From contig NZ_CM001558.1 in NCBI RefSeq assembly GCF_000281895.1, forward strand, positions 6,265,684 through 6,329,683: a DNA stretch of 64,000 nucleotides. Direction: 5' to 3'. Below, in pieces: positions 45,451 through 54,460 of this stretch; positions within the stretch are counted from its first letter, which is position 1; each line of letters starts with the position of its first letter. Both the position numbers and the translations under genes were made by a program. The stretch is from Pseudomonas fluorescens Q2-87. GTDB lineage: Bacteria > Pseudomonadota > Gammaproteobacteria > Pseudomonadales > Pseudomonadaceae. Below the pieces are notes generated by a model, which saw only the letters and a list, made by a program, of their open reading frames with translations, was not told the DNA's origin and searched no databases.

Positions 45451-47408
45451 TGGGCAGCTCCTGGCTGGACAGGGTTACGCGGCGACGCGGGGTCTGCCGG
45501 CAGCGTGAAGGTACGCAGGTCAATGGTCGGCGCGTTACCGCTGCCGCCGAGGCGATGATCGAGGATCAGCAGTTTGGCATCGACAAGGCCTTGGCTCAGT
45601 TGGCTAAGGTATTGCTCCAGCACAAAGGCATGGCCGGCCTTGGCATAGGCTTGGCGATCCGCGCTGAATCGCAAATCGGCGGCCCGGGCGGTCGCGTCAA
45701 TTTCCCGGGCGATGGCTTGGGCCTGGTCATGGACAATGCTGGCCTGCAATTGCGCCTGGTTGGTCTGTTCCGCCGCCGCACCGCGTTCCCGGGCGATCGA
45801 TGCCTGGACGCCGATCTGCGCCGCTTGCACGCCGTGGTACGCATTGGCCGCACCGGCCGGTGGGTGAATCGCTTCGACGACCGTCGCGAGGATCTCCACA
45901 CCGCTGTCCAATGATTGCAAATCAGCCTGTACGGCGCGACCGATCTCCTCGGCCAGGCTGACACGGTCCGCGCCCAGCAAACCGTCCAGCGTACGGGAAG
46001 CGAACTCATGGACCAGGACCCGACTGGCAGTGCTGCGGATCAACGTCGGCACATCGGCGCTGTTGTAGGTCGCCGCCAGCGCCGCCGAATCGCTCAGACC
46101 GATGCGATAGACGAAGCGCACGTCCATGTTGACGATCTGGAAGCTCTGTTGGTCGGCACGTTGGCTGGCGATAACCTGGGATTTGTCATTCACATGGCTA
46201 GCATCCCAGAGACGATTGGCTATCGCCGGGGCCGGTCCCTCCGCCGGACTGATATCGGAGGGTGCGCCACTGTCGCCAACATTGGAGGCCAATTCGTGCA
46301 CGATCCCGTACTCGACGTTGAGCACCCTGCCCAAAGGCCAAGGCAAGGCGACATGCAGGCCCGGGCCGAAGACCTCCACCGGTTTTCCGAAACGTTCATA
46401 GATGCCGCGCCCTTGCAACGGCACCTCGTGCACACCCGTCAATAACCAGCCCACCAGCGCCACCAGGGCCAACACCGGCAAGAAGGCGCGGCGCATGTAG
46501 CTGAAAGCCCAGATCTGGCGCAAGTCGATGCCGAAACGGTTGTGCAATTCATGTTGCAAGGCCAGCAATGGTCGCGGCGGCCAGCGCAAGAGATCGGCGA
46601 TGACACTACGGCCCAGCAGCGTCGGCTCCAGGGCATCGCGTCGCGGGATGAACAACGACAGTACCGCCCGCAGCAATAACTCAACCGCCACCAGGCCCGG
46701 CAGAACGCCCATCAGCACGGCCAAGCGCACCGGCCAGACAGACGCGGGCGCGGCGAACAGCAAGCACAAGGCGCCGAACACCAGCACGATGATCGCCACC
46801 CGGGTCAGTTGCGCCAAAGGTGACGCTTCGGGCCACTCCACGGCGGGCTGCTGGGCCAGTTGTCGCTCGAACACCAACAGCCCGAAGGCCAACAATAACG
46901 ACAACACCGCACCCACACTGGCCGATGCGCCAAGGGTAGCCGCAGGCAACTGCAGGTTCCAGGCTTGCTGCAGGCTAACAAGCACGAGCACCGCCCAACC
47001 GGCCAGCCACAGGGTGGGCGCACCGATTTGCTTGAACAGCTCAACCCAACGCGCGCCGACTCGCTCAAGCAAACGTTCATACCAGCCGAGGTTATCCACA
47101 ATCCCAGGTTCCGGAACCTGATCATCCACCGCTGGCAGCAGCGCCCTGCTCCGCCACTGAGTGATCCACCAGGCCGACTGCAAGCCCGCCACCAATACCA
47201 ATAAGCCGGCGCTCTGGCTGACCAACAAGGCCGGCCACACCGATTGTGGCGAAAACAGCCCGATGAAAAAACCAGCGATCAGCGCCAGTGCGGCCACGCT
47301 ACCCAGCGCGAAGGCGATTCGCTTCAGGCGTTGCCCCTGAAACGACGCTCGCTGGAAGCGCGGCCATTCGGCCACTCGTGCCCCCTCGACATCAAGATCG
47401 ACTTGCAT
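45447..47408 (-). CDS. Large HflK-like SPFH protein with an N-terminal polytopic membrane domain
   Basis: A 653-residue protein, first gene of the operon. Residues about 25-270 contain several hydrophobic segments (ALGSVAALALIAGFFIGLF, LLVSQSAGLLVLVAGLQ, LWLAGWAVLVLVSL, LLSLLLAFGLLVF, VAIIVLVFGALCLLFA). One further segment near 310-330 leads into the SPFH domain (VPLQGRGIYERFGKPVEVFGPGLHVALPWPLG). A long Ala/Gln-rich helical region follows (AAEQTNQAQLQASIVHDQAQ). The size is well above ordinary HflK (about 400), the excess being the extra membrane domain. A Zur-like inverted repeat lies 62-86 bases upstream. Confidence 0.85.
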   Translation of the reverse strand: MQVDLDVEGARVAEWPRFQRASFQGQRLKRIAFALGSVAALALIAGFFIGLFSPQSVWPALLVSQSAGLLVLVAGLQSAWWITQWRSRALLPAVDDQVPEPGIVDNLGWYERLLERVGARWVELFKQIGAPTLWLAGWAVLVLVSLQQAWNLQLPAATLGASASVGAVLSLLLAFGLLVFERQLAQQPAVEWPEASPLAQLTRVAIIVLVFGALCLLFAAPASVWPVRLAVLMGVLPGLVAVELLLRAVLSLFIPRRDALEPTLLGRSVIADLLRWPPRPLLALQHELHNRFGIDLRQIWAFSYMRRAFLPVLALVALVGWLLTGVHEVPLQGRGIYERFGKPVEVFGPGLHVALPWPLGRVLNVEYGIVHELASNVGDSGAPSDISPAEGPAPAIANRLWDASHVNDKSQVIASQRADQQSFQIVNMDVRFVYRIGLSDSAALAATYNSADVPTLIRSTASRVLVHEFASRTLDGLLGADRVSLAEEIGRAVQADLQSLDSGVEILATVVEAIHPPAGAANAYHGVQAAQIGVQASIARERGAAAEQTNQAQLQASIVHDQAQAIAREIDATARAADLRFSADRQAYAKAGHAFVLEQYLSQLSQGLVDAKLLILDHRLGGSGNAPTIDLRTFTLPADPASPRNPVQPGAAH

Positions 47409-47469
47409 ACCACTCCAGCGCTTTGAGGCGATCAGAACCCGGGGCCGTGGACAGACGCCACCGCCGCTC

Positions 47470-47494
47470 CGTTATATGGCGTTACCTTATAACG
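47470..47494. promoter_or_regulatory. Candidate Zur site upstream of the SPFH/P-type ATPase operon
   Basis: CGTTATA (47470-47476) and TATAACG (47488-47494) are perfect inverted arms 11 bases apart. Within them GTTACCTTATAAC (47481-47493) matches 10 of 13 positions of the perfect Zur palindrome at 34497-34509. It lies between the divergent SPFH operon (start 47408) and lpd (start 47631). Confidence 0.65.
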
Positions 47495-47630
47495 ATTACT
47501 GTGAAATTTCCGTTTTGAATTCTTCATGACAAACCCCGTCCCTACCCCTTGACTTAAGCCTTGACCCAAAACCCGGGAAACGCTCATATTACGTACATAA
47601 TTTTTTATCAGGCCAAGCGGGAGAACAGCG

Positions 47631-49031
47631 ATGAGTCACTACGACGTAGTCATTCTGGGTGGCGGACCCGGTGGGTATAACGCGGCGATCCGCGCTGGAC
47701 AGTTGGGGTTGAAGGCCGCCTGCGTCGAAGGTCGCGCCACTCTGGGCGGCACCTGCCTGAACGTTGGCTGCATGCCTTCCAAGGCGTTGCTCCACGCCTC
47801 GGAACTTTACGAGGCGGCCAGCGGCGCGGAATTCGCCAACCTGGGTATCGACGTCAGCCCTACTCTCAACCTCGCACAGATGATGAAGCAGAAAGACGAA
47901 AGCGTGGCGGGCCTGACCAAAGGCATCGAGTTTCTGTTTCGCAAGAACAAAGTCGAGTGGATCAAGGGTTGGGGCCACATCGACGGGCCGGGCAAGGTCA
48001 CCGTAACCAGCGATGACGGGCTCAGGACCGAACTCAGCGCCAAGGACATCGTCATCGCCACCGGCTCGCAACCCATGCCATTGCCAGGCGTGACAATCGA
48101 TAACCGGCGCATCCTCGACTCCACTGGCGCATTGTCCCTGAGCGAAGTGCCCCGGCACCTGGTGGTGATTGGCGCGGGTGTCATCGGCCTCGAATTGGGT
48201 TCTGTCTGGCGGCGCTTGGGAGCGCAGGTGACCGTGGTGGAATATCTGGATCGCATTTGTCCCGGGGTGGACGGCGAGGCCGGCAAGACCCTGCAACGAG
48301 CCCTGGCTAAACAAGGCATTCAGTTCAAGCTCGACTCCAAGGTCACCGGCGCCGTGTCCTCAGCCACTGGCGTGCAGCTACAGGTCGAACCGGCGGCGGG
48401 CGGCGAAGCACAGACCCTGGATGCCGATTACGTGCTCGTCGCCATTGGCCGTCGTCCTTACACTCAAGGCCTGGGGTTGGAGAACGTCGGGCTGAGCCCT
48501 GACAAGCGTGGCATGCTCGCCAACACGCAGCATCGCACCGAAGCGCCGGGGGTCTGGGTAATCGGCGACGTGACGTCCGGGCCGATGCTCGCGCACAAGG
48601 CTGAAGATGAAGCCATGGTCTGTATCGAACGGATCGCCGGCAAGGCTGCGCAGGTCAACTATGCGCTGATACCCAGCGTCATCTACACCCGTCCGGAACT
48701 GGCCAGCGTCGGTAAGACCGAGGAACAGCTCAAGGCCGAAGGCCGCGCCTACAAGGTCGGCAAATTTCCGTTCACAGCCAACAGCCGGGCGAAGATCAAC
48801 CATGAAACCGACGGCTTCGCCAAAGTCCTGGCTGATGAACGTACCGATGAAATCCTCGGGGTGCACCTGGTAGGCCCGAGCGTCAGTGAAATGATCGGTG
48901 AATATTGCGTGGCGATGGAGTTCGGCGCCTCAGCTGAAGACATCGCCCTGACCTGTCATCCACACCCGACGCGTTCGGAGGCCCTGCGCCAGGCGGCCAT
49001 GGCTGTGGAGGGAATGGCGACGCAGATGTAG
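47631..49031 (+). CDS. lpd: Dihydrolipoyl dehydrogenase (Lpd3-type)
   Basis: A 466-residue FAD enzyme that reoxidises dihydrolipoamide with NAD+. It shows the FAD loop VILGGGPGGYNAAI, the redox-active disulfide C42-LNVG-C47, the NAD loop VVIGAGVIGLELGSVW and the dimer-partner catalytic dyad HPTRSE (H445, E450). The best family match is the third Pseudomonas paralogue, which is not part of the pyruvate or branched-chain dehydrogenase operons; no E1/E2 gene is near. GGGAGAAC precedes the ATG. It is divergent from the SPFH operon and could share its regulatory region. Confidence 0.93.
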   Translation: MSHYDVVILGGGPGGYNAAIRAGQLGLKAACVEGRATLGGTCLNVGCMPSKALLHASELYEAASGAEFANLGIDVSPTLNLAQMMKQKDESVAGLTKGIEFLFRKNKVEWIKGWGHIDGPGKVTVTSDDGLRTELSAKDIVIATGSQPMPLPGVTIDNRRILDSTGALSLSEVPRHLVVIGAGVIGLELGSVWRRLGAQVTVVEYLDRICPGVDGEAGKTLQRALAKQGIQFKLDSKVTGAVSSATGVQLQVEPAAGGEAQTLDADYVLVAIGRRPYTQGLGLENVGLSPDKRGMLANTQHRTEAPGVWVIGDVTSGPMLAHKAEDEAMVCIERIAGKAAQVNYALIPSVIYTRPELASVGKTEEQLKAEGRAYKVGKFPFTANSRAKINHETDGFAKVLADERTDEILGVHLVGPSVSEMIGEYCVAMEFGASAEDIALTCHPHPTRSEALRQAAMAVEGMATQM

Positions 49032-49050
49032 GGGCAACGCAAAGTGAGAT

Positions 49051-49073
49051 GAGGGAGCTTGCTCCCTCGCCAC
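49051..49073. repeat. Single REP palindrome
   Basis: GAGGGAGC-TT-GCTCCCTC followed by GCCAC is one fluorescens-type REP unit between the convergent lpd and exported-protein genes; it may double as a transcription end. Confidence 0.75.
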
Positions 49074-49097
49074 CTCCGAGATCGGCCGGTTGACCAT

Positions 49098-51248
49098 TTA
49101 GCTGGCCGAAATCCGGACCTTGCGCCGACGCCGACTGACCAATCCCAGCGCCACTGCCACCAACAGCACCACACCGCCCAGTTGCAACCAAGCCTTGTAA
49201 GGTCGCAATGCCGAGCGAATCGGGTCCAGGGCCTGGGTCACGTAGCGTTTGTCGGCATTGCGAAAGTCCGGCTCCTGGCATTGATGGCCGAAATCTCCGG
49301 CCCAATCCACATAAGGACCGTCCTTCACGTACCGCTGATACAAAGCGCTTTGCTCTTCCAGGCTGGAGTTGTACCCGACCGCTTTGCACAACACCGCCGC
49401 AAATGCCTGGCTGGTGTGGGGGAGATAATCCGCCGCCTGGCTCGCCAGCGCTGTGGCAACGAACCGATAGTGATAACGCACGTCTGGTTGCGCGGCGCTG
49501 GCCTGCTGACGTTTCAGCTCCCCTTGCGCCACCAGCGGGCCGACTTCAAGCTCAACGGGCTCCAAACTGTAACTGCCGTCCAAACTGGCGTAGTCCGGCG
49601 CCATCTCGTAGCCGAGCAACTCCATGCCAGATTTACGCGCCAACACGGACGCATTGAAATACGCCTCGGCCCGCCGGGTCGGCCACCATTTGGACTCCGC
49701 GTCCTGACGCGACTGCCCGTAGGCCGAAGCCTTGCCCTGCAAATCGGCATTATCGAAATAGGCCGGCGCCTCGTCATAACGCCCTTCCCTCAGCAAGCGG
49801 CGGCCCAACAGGTTGCGCAGGTTCGCGGCGACCGACAGTGGTACGTAGTTATCGCGATCCTGTTGAGTCAGCTCGGGCGGCGCCGGAACGTTGGCATCGA
49901 CGTACTGTTTCAGCTCATCGACCGTCAGCACCCGCTCGGCGACTGCCGCGGCGTCGTACCAATAGTTGCCCTGGCCGCGATAGAGCTGATCAAAGGCCTG
50001 CAAGTAATCACCCCGTTGCAATGCCAGGATCGCGCTTTCACCTTCGACCCGGCATTTGGGTTGTACCGTCTCGTAGTTCCAGTCCGGTGTACGTCGATTG
50101 CCCCAGGACTCATCGTTCGGGAAGGCCTGGGCGGCCTTGGCATAAGCGGCGGCCGCAGCGCCCTTGTCACCGTCACGCAACGCCAGTTTGGCGCGCACCC
50201 ACCAGGCCAGACCCGTGTCGGCGGCTTTCTGCACAAAAGCCTTGGCGCCGTCGAAATCGCCGTGCTGGTAACTCACCGCCGCCAGGCGGTCGGCATCTTC
50301 CAGGTTGTCCCGGGCGTTGGCTTGCAGCAATTGGACGAGTTTCTTTTCGCCCGAAGGTTCTTCGCCGTCCCACCAACCGACGCGGCTGAGCAGATACGCC
50401 GCCGCCAAGCCTTGCACCGCTTTGGCCTTGAGCAATTCATTTAGGCGTTCCTCCGGCTGGGCGCTAAGGTCGCCCGCCAATTGCAACAACGAGCTGTAGC
50501 CGACCGGGGAACCTTGCAAGGACTGGCTCGCATACAGGCCGATGGCACTGTTCCAATCGTCAGCGGTATAGGCCACCCGGGCTTCTTCGCCAAGGCTGGC
50601 GACGCCCAGCTCCAACGGGTCGCTGAAGCCGGCGATGCTCATCTCGCGGGCTTGGCGGAACGCTTCGCGCGCCTGGTTCTGCAAGACCACAGGGTCGCCG
50701 CTGCCCGCCTCGGTGCTCACGGCAAACAAGGCCCGTCCCAGGGAATAGGCGGCCCAGGTGCTGCGCAACCGGCGCTGGTCGGCCGGCAGCGCCAGCAACT
50801 GTTGGAACGATTCCACGGCGAGCTGATGCTCACCGGCATTGAAAGCGGCCGCGCCGATGGCATACAGCCGCAACTCGGCGGGCAGGTTGGCCGCTTCGGC
50901 CGTCACCTGCGCGATATCGCCCAGCGCTCGCAAGCGTTCCACTACCGCGAGCTGCGGCGGGGTCAGGCCGAGCTGCTCGGCCTTGTTGCGTTGCTCGACA
51001 TAGGAGGAAAGGTCGTCGTAGTTGTAGTCCGGGTTCCGGGTCGCCTCGGTAACCGGCTTGAGCCCGGCGATAGCCTGGCCCAGACGGCTGATTTCGAAGC
51101 GAAAGTTGCCTTCGGGTAACTCGGCCAATGATTGGGCGCGGTTATCCAGCAGGCGCATCGGAAAGTCCGGCCCGCAGGCCAGCGCCTGGCCCAGCGGCAG
51201 GCTAAGGCTCAAACAAAGCAGGCGGCGAGGCCACTTACGGGTAAACAT
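49098..51248 (-). CDS. Large exported TPR-like repeat protein with C-terminal membrane anchor
   Basis: A 716-residue protein. The start at 51248 follows a perfect AAGGAGG and begins a signal peptide (about 1-23, RRLLCLSLSLPLGQALACG). The body is helical with TPR-like stretches (AIGAAAFNAGEHQLAVESFQQLLALP, AARDNLEDADRL-like blocks, LLREGRYDEAPAYFDNADL). One membrane segment near the C-terminus (AWLQLGGVVLLVAVALGLV) precedes an Arg/Lys tail. It is therefore probably periplasmic and anchored in the inner membrane. It overlaps the DUF3142 lipoprotein gene by 14 bases, forming a two-gene operon of unknown purpose. Confidence 0.82.
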   Translation of the reverse strand: MFTRKWPRRLLCLSLSLPLGQALACGPDFPMRLLDNRAQSLAELPEGNFRFEISRLGQAIAGLKPVTEATRNPDYNYDDLSSYVEQRNKAEQLGLTPPQLAVVERLRALGDIAQVTAEAANLPAELRLYAIGAAAFNAGEHQLAVESFQQLLALPADQRRLRSTWAAYSLGRALFAVSTEAGSGDPVVLQNQAREAFRQAREMSIAGFSDPLELGVASLGEEARVAYTADDWNSAIGLYASQSLQGSPVGYSSLLQLAGDLSAQPEERLNELLKAKAVQGLAAAYLLSRVGWWDGEEPSGEKKLVQLLQANARDNLEDADRLAAVSYQHGDFDGAKAFVQKAADTGLAWWVRAKLALRDGDKGAAAAAYAKAAQAFPNDESWGNRRTPDWNYETVQPKCRVEGESAILALQRGDYLQAFDQLYRGQGNYWYDAAAVAERVLTVDELKQYVDANVPAPPELTQQDRDNYVPLSVAANLRNLLGRRLLREGRYDEAPAYFDNADLQGKASAYGQSRQDAESKWWPTRRAEAYFNASVLARKSGMELLGYEMAPDYASLDGSYSLEPVELEVGPLVAQGELKRQQASAAQPDVRYHYRFVATALASQAADYLPHTSQAFAAVLCKAVGYNSSLEEQSALYQRYVKDGPYVDWAGDFGHQCQEPDFRNADKRYVTQALDPIRSALRPYKAWLQLGGVVLLVAVALGLVSRRRRKVRISAS

Positions 51249-52428
51249 TGAAACCTCCTTGGTCGATTCTCGTACAGCGCGCCCAGCCGATTGCCCGGTG
51301 GGTGCCAGCGGCCAGGCGGCCTTCCTGAATGCGGGTGAAGGTAAGCAGTCCGGGAGTTTGTTGCAACGTGTAACCCGCCAAGGCATCGACGCCGTCACAC
51401 CCGCCGACCTTCAGCGTCAGGCGCTGGGGCCAGGGGCTGTCGAGATTGCCGCGGTTAGCCAGGCGAATATCGTACAAACCGCCCTGCTCGTGCAGATCCA
51501 GGCCGAGGTGACTGTCCAGGCTGTCCCCCCGCGCCACGGCGCCGAGGGTGGTCAGGCTCCAGGCGCGCCGGTCGCCCGCCAACGGCAGGCGAAACCAGAT
51601 CAGCCCGGCCAGGTGCCTGGGCGGTTCGGCACGCAACTGAGCCGCAAGCCCGGCCACCTGTTGCGGATCGGCCAGCAGTTCTCGACGCTCGCCGCCCCGG
51701 TCGATCGGCACTTCACTTTCCACCACCGGCACGCCGCTTTCCTGGGTCAGCAACGCCACGCCATAGGCCGGCAGGGCCAGATAAAACGGCCGCGTGGTGA
51801 CGCCGCCCCAACGTTCGGCCCAGCGCCGGGCCTGTTCCGGATCGAACAGCCCTTGCCGCGGATCGCTCACCGCGTGGACCTGCAACACACTGCTGTCCAC
51901 CATTGCCAGCAACCCAGGCAACGCCGGGCTGTCGAGCCAGGCCGGCAGCGCCGTGATGCTGAGTTTCAGTGTGGCCGGCAAGACTTGCCGCAGTCGACCC
52001 AGGAATGATTCATAGGCGGGCAAACGTGCGTTGCCCGCGTCGTGGTCGATCTCCACGCCCACCGGCGCCAGGCCCTGGGCGCTCCAATCAGCCAATACCT
52101 GCTGAATCTGCCCGATCACATCGTTCTGGTCCAAGGACTTGAGCTGGCCGTCCAGGCGAATCACAGCGATCAGCGGGCGGCCGTCAGCCTTGAGCAAGGC
52201 CGGATCGATCCGCGCACGACTCCAACCCGCCCCGGGAAAAGCTTGCAACGCCAGCACCCGCAGGCTCGAGAAATCGCCCCGACTCTGGCGCAGCGCCTGC
52301 TCGTGAGCCGGTGTCCACTGGCGCTGCCAGATATAGAGTTGTTGATCGAGCGCCGCAGTAGGTGGCTTTTCGCAGCCGCTCAAGAGCAAGGCGGCGAGGG
52401 CCAGCGAAAGCCGGGGAAGTACAGTCAT
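51235..52428 (-). CDS. DUF3142 lipoprotein
   Basis: A 397-residue protein with a lipoprotein signal (LALAALLLSGC, Cys at residue 19; next residues EK, favouring outer-membrane sorting). The mature part matches DUF3142: LYIWQRQWTPAHEQAL at the start, VGVEIDHDAGNARLPAYESFLGRLRQVLP in the middle and IWFRLPLAGDRRAWSLTTL, a pattern suggesting a TIM-barrel related to glycoside hydrolases. Catalysis is not shown. It precedes and overlaps the TPR-like exported protein gene. Confidence 0.87.
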   Translation of the reverse strand: MTVLPRLSLALAALLLSGCEKPPTAALDQQLYIWQRQWTPAHEQALRQSRGDFSSLRVLALQAFPGAGWSRARIDPALLKADGRPLIAVIRLDGQLKSLDQNDVIGQIQQVLADWSAQGLAPVGVEIDHDAGNARLPAYESFLGRLRQVLPATLKLSITALPAWLDSPALPGLLAMVDSSVLQVHAVSDPRQGLFDPEQARRWAERWGGVTTRPFYLALPAYGVALLTQESGVPVVESEVPIDRGGERRELLADPQQVAGLAAQLRAEPPRHLAGLIWFRLPLAGDRRAWSLTTLGAVARGDSLDSHLGLDLHEQGGLYDIRLANRGNLDSPWPQRLTLKVGGCDGVDALAGYTLQQTPGLLTFTRIQEGRLAAGTHRAIGWARCTRIDQGGFNVYP

Positions 52429-52490
52429 GAAGCCTCACCGCAAAAGCCGAGCAGATTACCGTCACCCGGGCACCGCGAAAACAGCGGCTA

Positions 52491-53312
52491 TCAAACCCCG
52501 CCAGGCTTACGCGCAATAATGACCTGACTCTTGGCCACCACCCCATCGAGCGCCTGCTTGATCTGCGCACCGCGGGGCGAATTCAACACGGCCTGCCAGG
52601 TGTCGGCCCAGTGGTTGAGCAATGGATGATCGGCGTTGCTGAAGTCGACCTTGGCCTCCCAGAACAAGAGCATCCACATCGACCAGTAAAAGCCGTATTG
52701 GCTATGGCTCAACACCTCCAGCCCGGCCTCGCTGACCATCGCCTTGAACTGCTCTTCGCTGATGATGCGAATGTGGTTGGGCTTCTGGAAATACTCCGGC
52801 GCGGCGATGTCCTTTTGCAAGTCCTCGGAGCTTGGGTGCGGCACGCTCAGCAGGTACAACGCGCCGGGTTGGCCGACCCGCACCAGTTCAGCAAGAAATT
52901 GCGCCGGATCGTCGACGTGCTCGATGACCTCGGTGGAGACCACGCGGGTGGCCGTGGCGTCGGCGATGGGCAACGGATTGCAGTCCGTCACGTGGCACTC
53001 GATGTCGCGCGCGGGTGTATCGCCCAGGCGCTGGCGGGTGGCTTCGACCTTGGCCGCGTCGATGTCGGCAATGATGATCTTTGCCCCGCGCATGCCGCAG
53101 AAATGCACATTACCGCCGTCGCCACAGCCCACATCCAATAGCGTGTCCTGGGCGGTCACCGGGAAACCGCTGAACAATTCGCCGGTCTGCTGGTTGAACC
53201 AGCCACTGAGCATCGCATCGTGCAGCCCGAGCATGTACGGATCGACTTTTTCGACCGCAGGCGTTGCGGGTGCGGGCGCGCCCGTGGCGAGTTTCTTAAA
53301 AAGGCTCAGCAT
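52491..53312 (-). CDS. Class I SAM-dependent methyltransferase (polysaccharide operon, copy 2)
   Basis: A 273-residue methyltransferase with SAM loop LLDVGCGDGGNVHFCGMRGAKI, acidic IIADIDAAKVE and EVIEHVDDPAQFLAEL. It is clearly paralogous to the 294-residue enzyme two genes upstream: both share DAML.GWF....GEL..GF, SV..P..EDLQ, YFQ.PNH and KSQVIIARKP at matching positions. It ends the five-gene minus-strand operon, overlapping the acyltransferase by 7 bases. It probably methylates a sugar of the surface polysaccharide; the exact acceptor is unknown. Confidence 0.85.
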   Translation of the reverse strand: MLSLFKKLATGAPAPATPAVEKVDPYMLGLHDAMLSGWFNQQTGELFSGFPVTAQDTLLDVGCGDGGNVHFCGMRGAKIIIADIDAAKVEATRQRLGDTPARDIECHVTDCNPLPIADATATRVVSTEVIEHVDDPAQFLAELVRVGQPGALYLLSVPHPSSEDLQKDIAAPEYFQKPNHIRIISEEQFKAMVSEAGLEVLSHSQYGFYWSMWMLLFWEAKVDFSNADHPLLNHWADTWQAVLNSPRGAQIKQALDGVVAKSQVIIARKPGGV

Positions 53313-54460
53313 GAAGGGGCTCCAGAGACGGGAAGGACGGTTCGAGCGGCGGACAGGCGTGCAACGAGGCGGGCGCCTCGGTTACGCATGGGCATTTCCA
53401 CCCAACGGTAATTGAGTTCGCTCAGCAGCCCGATCAACAGCAAGGCGCAGGCCAGGGCCAGCCAAGGGTGGCTCGCCGGGTCCGGCGAGCCCAAGGGCGA
53501 GAAACGAAACCACAGCTCGCGCAACAGGAAAAACACCGGGATGTGGATCAGGTAGATCGCGTAGGAACGACTGCCGACCCAGACCAGCGCTGTTTTCAAC
53601 CGGCCACGGGGCATCAGGTAATCGCGGTCATAGGAGGCCACCCACACCAGTACGGCACTGGACACTGCAATGACGCCGAGGCGATAGAACGACAGATTGA
53701 AATGCTCGGTGGCGATCCAGGCCATCAACCCACCGAGGAGCCCGATCAGCAGCACGCCCAGTCCAGGCCAGCGCAACCATGTGGGCTCGAACCGCCAATA
53801 GCTGGAGCGCAAGCTCCAGATCGACAGCAACACCCCGAGGGCCAGGGCGTCGGTGCGGATGACCGACAGCCACAGCGCCCGCCAGGTGAAAAACTGCACC
53901 AGTACCACCGCCAGCAGTACCCAGATCAGGTACCGGCGCGAGACAAACACCAGCAGCGGCAGGATCAGGTAGAACTGCTCTTCCAGCGACAGCGTCCAGT
54001 ACACGAAGCTCGCTCCGTATTCATAACGCATGAACGCGTCGGCAAAACGCAGGTTGGCAAATTGCAGCAAGCCGGCCACGGTCGCCTGCAGGTTGGCCTC
54101 GACGCTGCCGAACGCGCCGGAACGGTTGAGGAAAAACACGGCGAACAGCACCAGCAGCAGCCAGAGCCAGGCCGAGGGCAACAGGCGGAAGGCGCGGCGA
54201 ATCCAGAAATCCCGTGTCGTGGCCCAGAACTGCCGTCGCGTATCACAACGGCGCAGCTGCGCAATCAAGCTGCGCCCGATGACGAACCCCGATATGGCGA
54301 AAAACAGGTCCACGCCCCACCACAACTGAAAACTGTCGGACAGGGCCGTCAGTCGCGGCCATCCACCAGGAAACGGCATGCCTTGCAGGTGGTGGAACAG
54401 CACCCCTATCACCGCGACAGCGCGCAGCAACTCGATGTCCATGATCCGCTTGCTACTCAT
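53306..54460 (-). CDS. Acyltransferase family 3 (OafA-type) membrane protein
   Basis: A 384-residue integral membrane acyltransferase with about ten hydrophobic segments. The family signature is at the N-terminus: DIELLRAVAVIGVLFHHLQG with the catalytic His-His pair, then WWGVDLFFAISGFVIGRSL and YWTLSLEEQFYLILPLLVF. Such enzymes add acetyl or similar groups to O-antigen or other glycans. It sits between the two paralogous methyltransferases and overlaps each of them by a few bases. The C-terminal SGNH domain of larger relatives is absent. Confidence 0.9.
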   Translation of the reverse strand: MSSKRIMDIELLRAVAVIGVLFHHLQGMPFPGGWPRLTALSDSFQLWWGVDLFFAISGFVIGRSLIAQLRRCDTRRQFWATTRDFWIRRAFRLLPSAWLWLLLVLFAVFFLNRSGAFGSVEANLQATVAGLLQFANLRFADAFMRYEYGASFVYWTLSLEEQFYLILPLLVFVSRRYLIWVLLAVVLVQFFTWRALWLSVIRTDALALGVLLSIWSLRSSYWRFEPTWLRWPGLGVLLIGLLGGLMAWIATEHFNLSFYRLGVIAVSSAVLVWVASYDRDYLMPRGRLKTALVWVGSRSYAIYLIHIPVFFLLRELWFRFSPLGSPDPASHPWLALACALLLIGLLSELNYRWVEMPMRNRGARLVARLSAARTVLPVSGAPSC

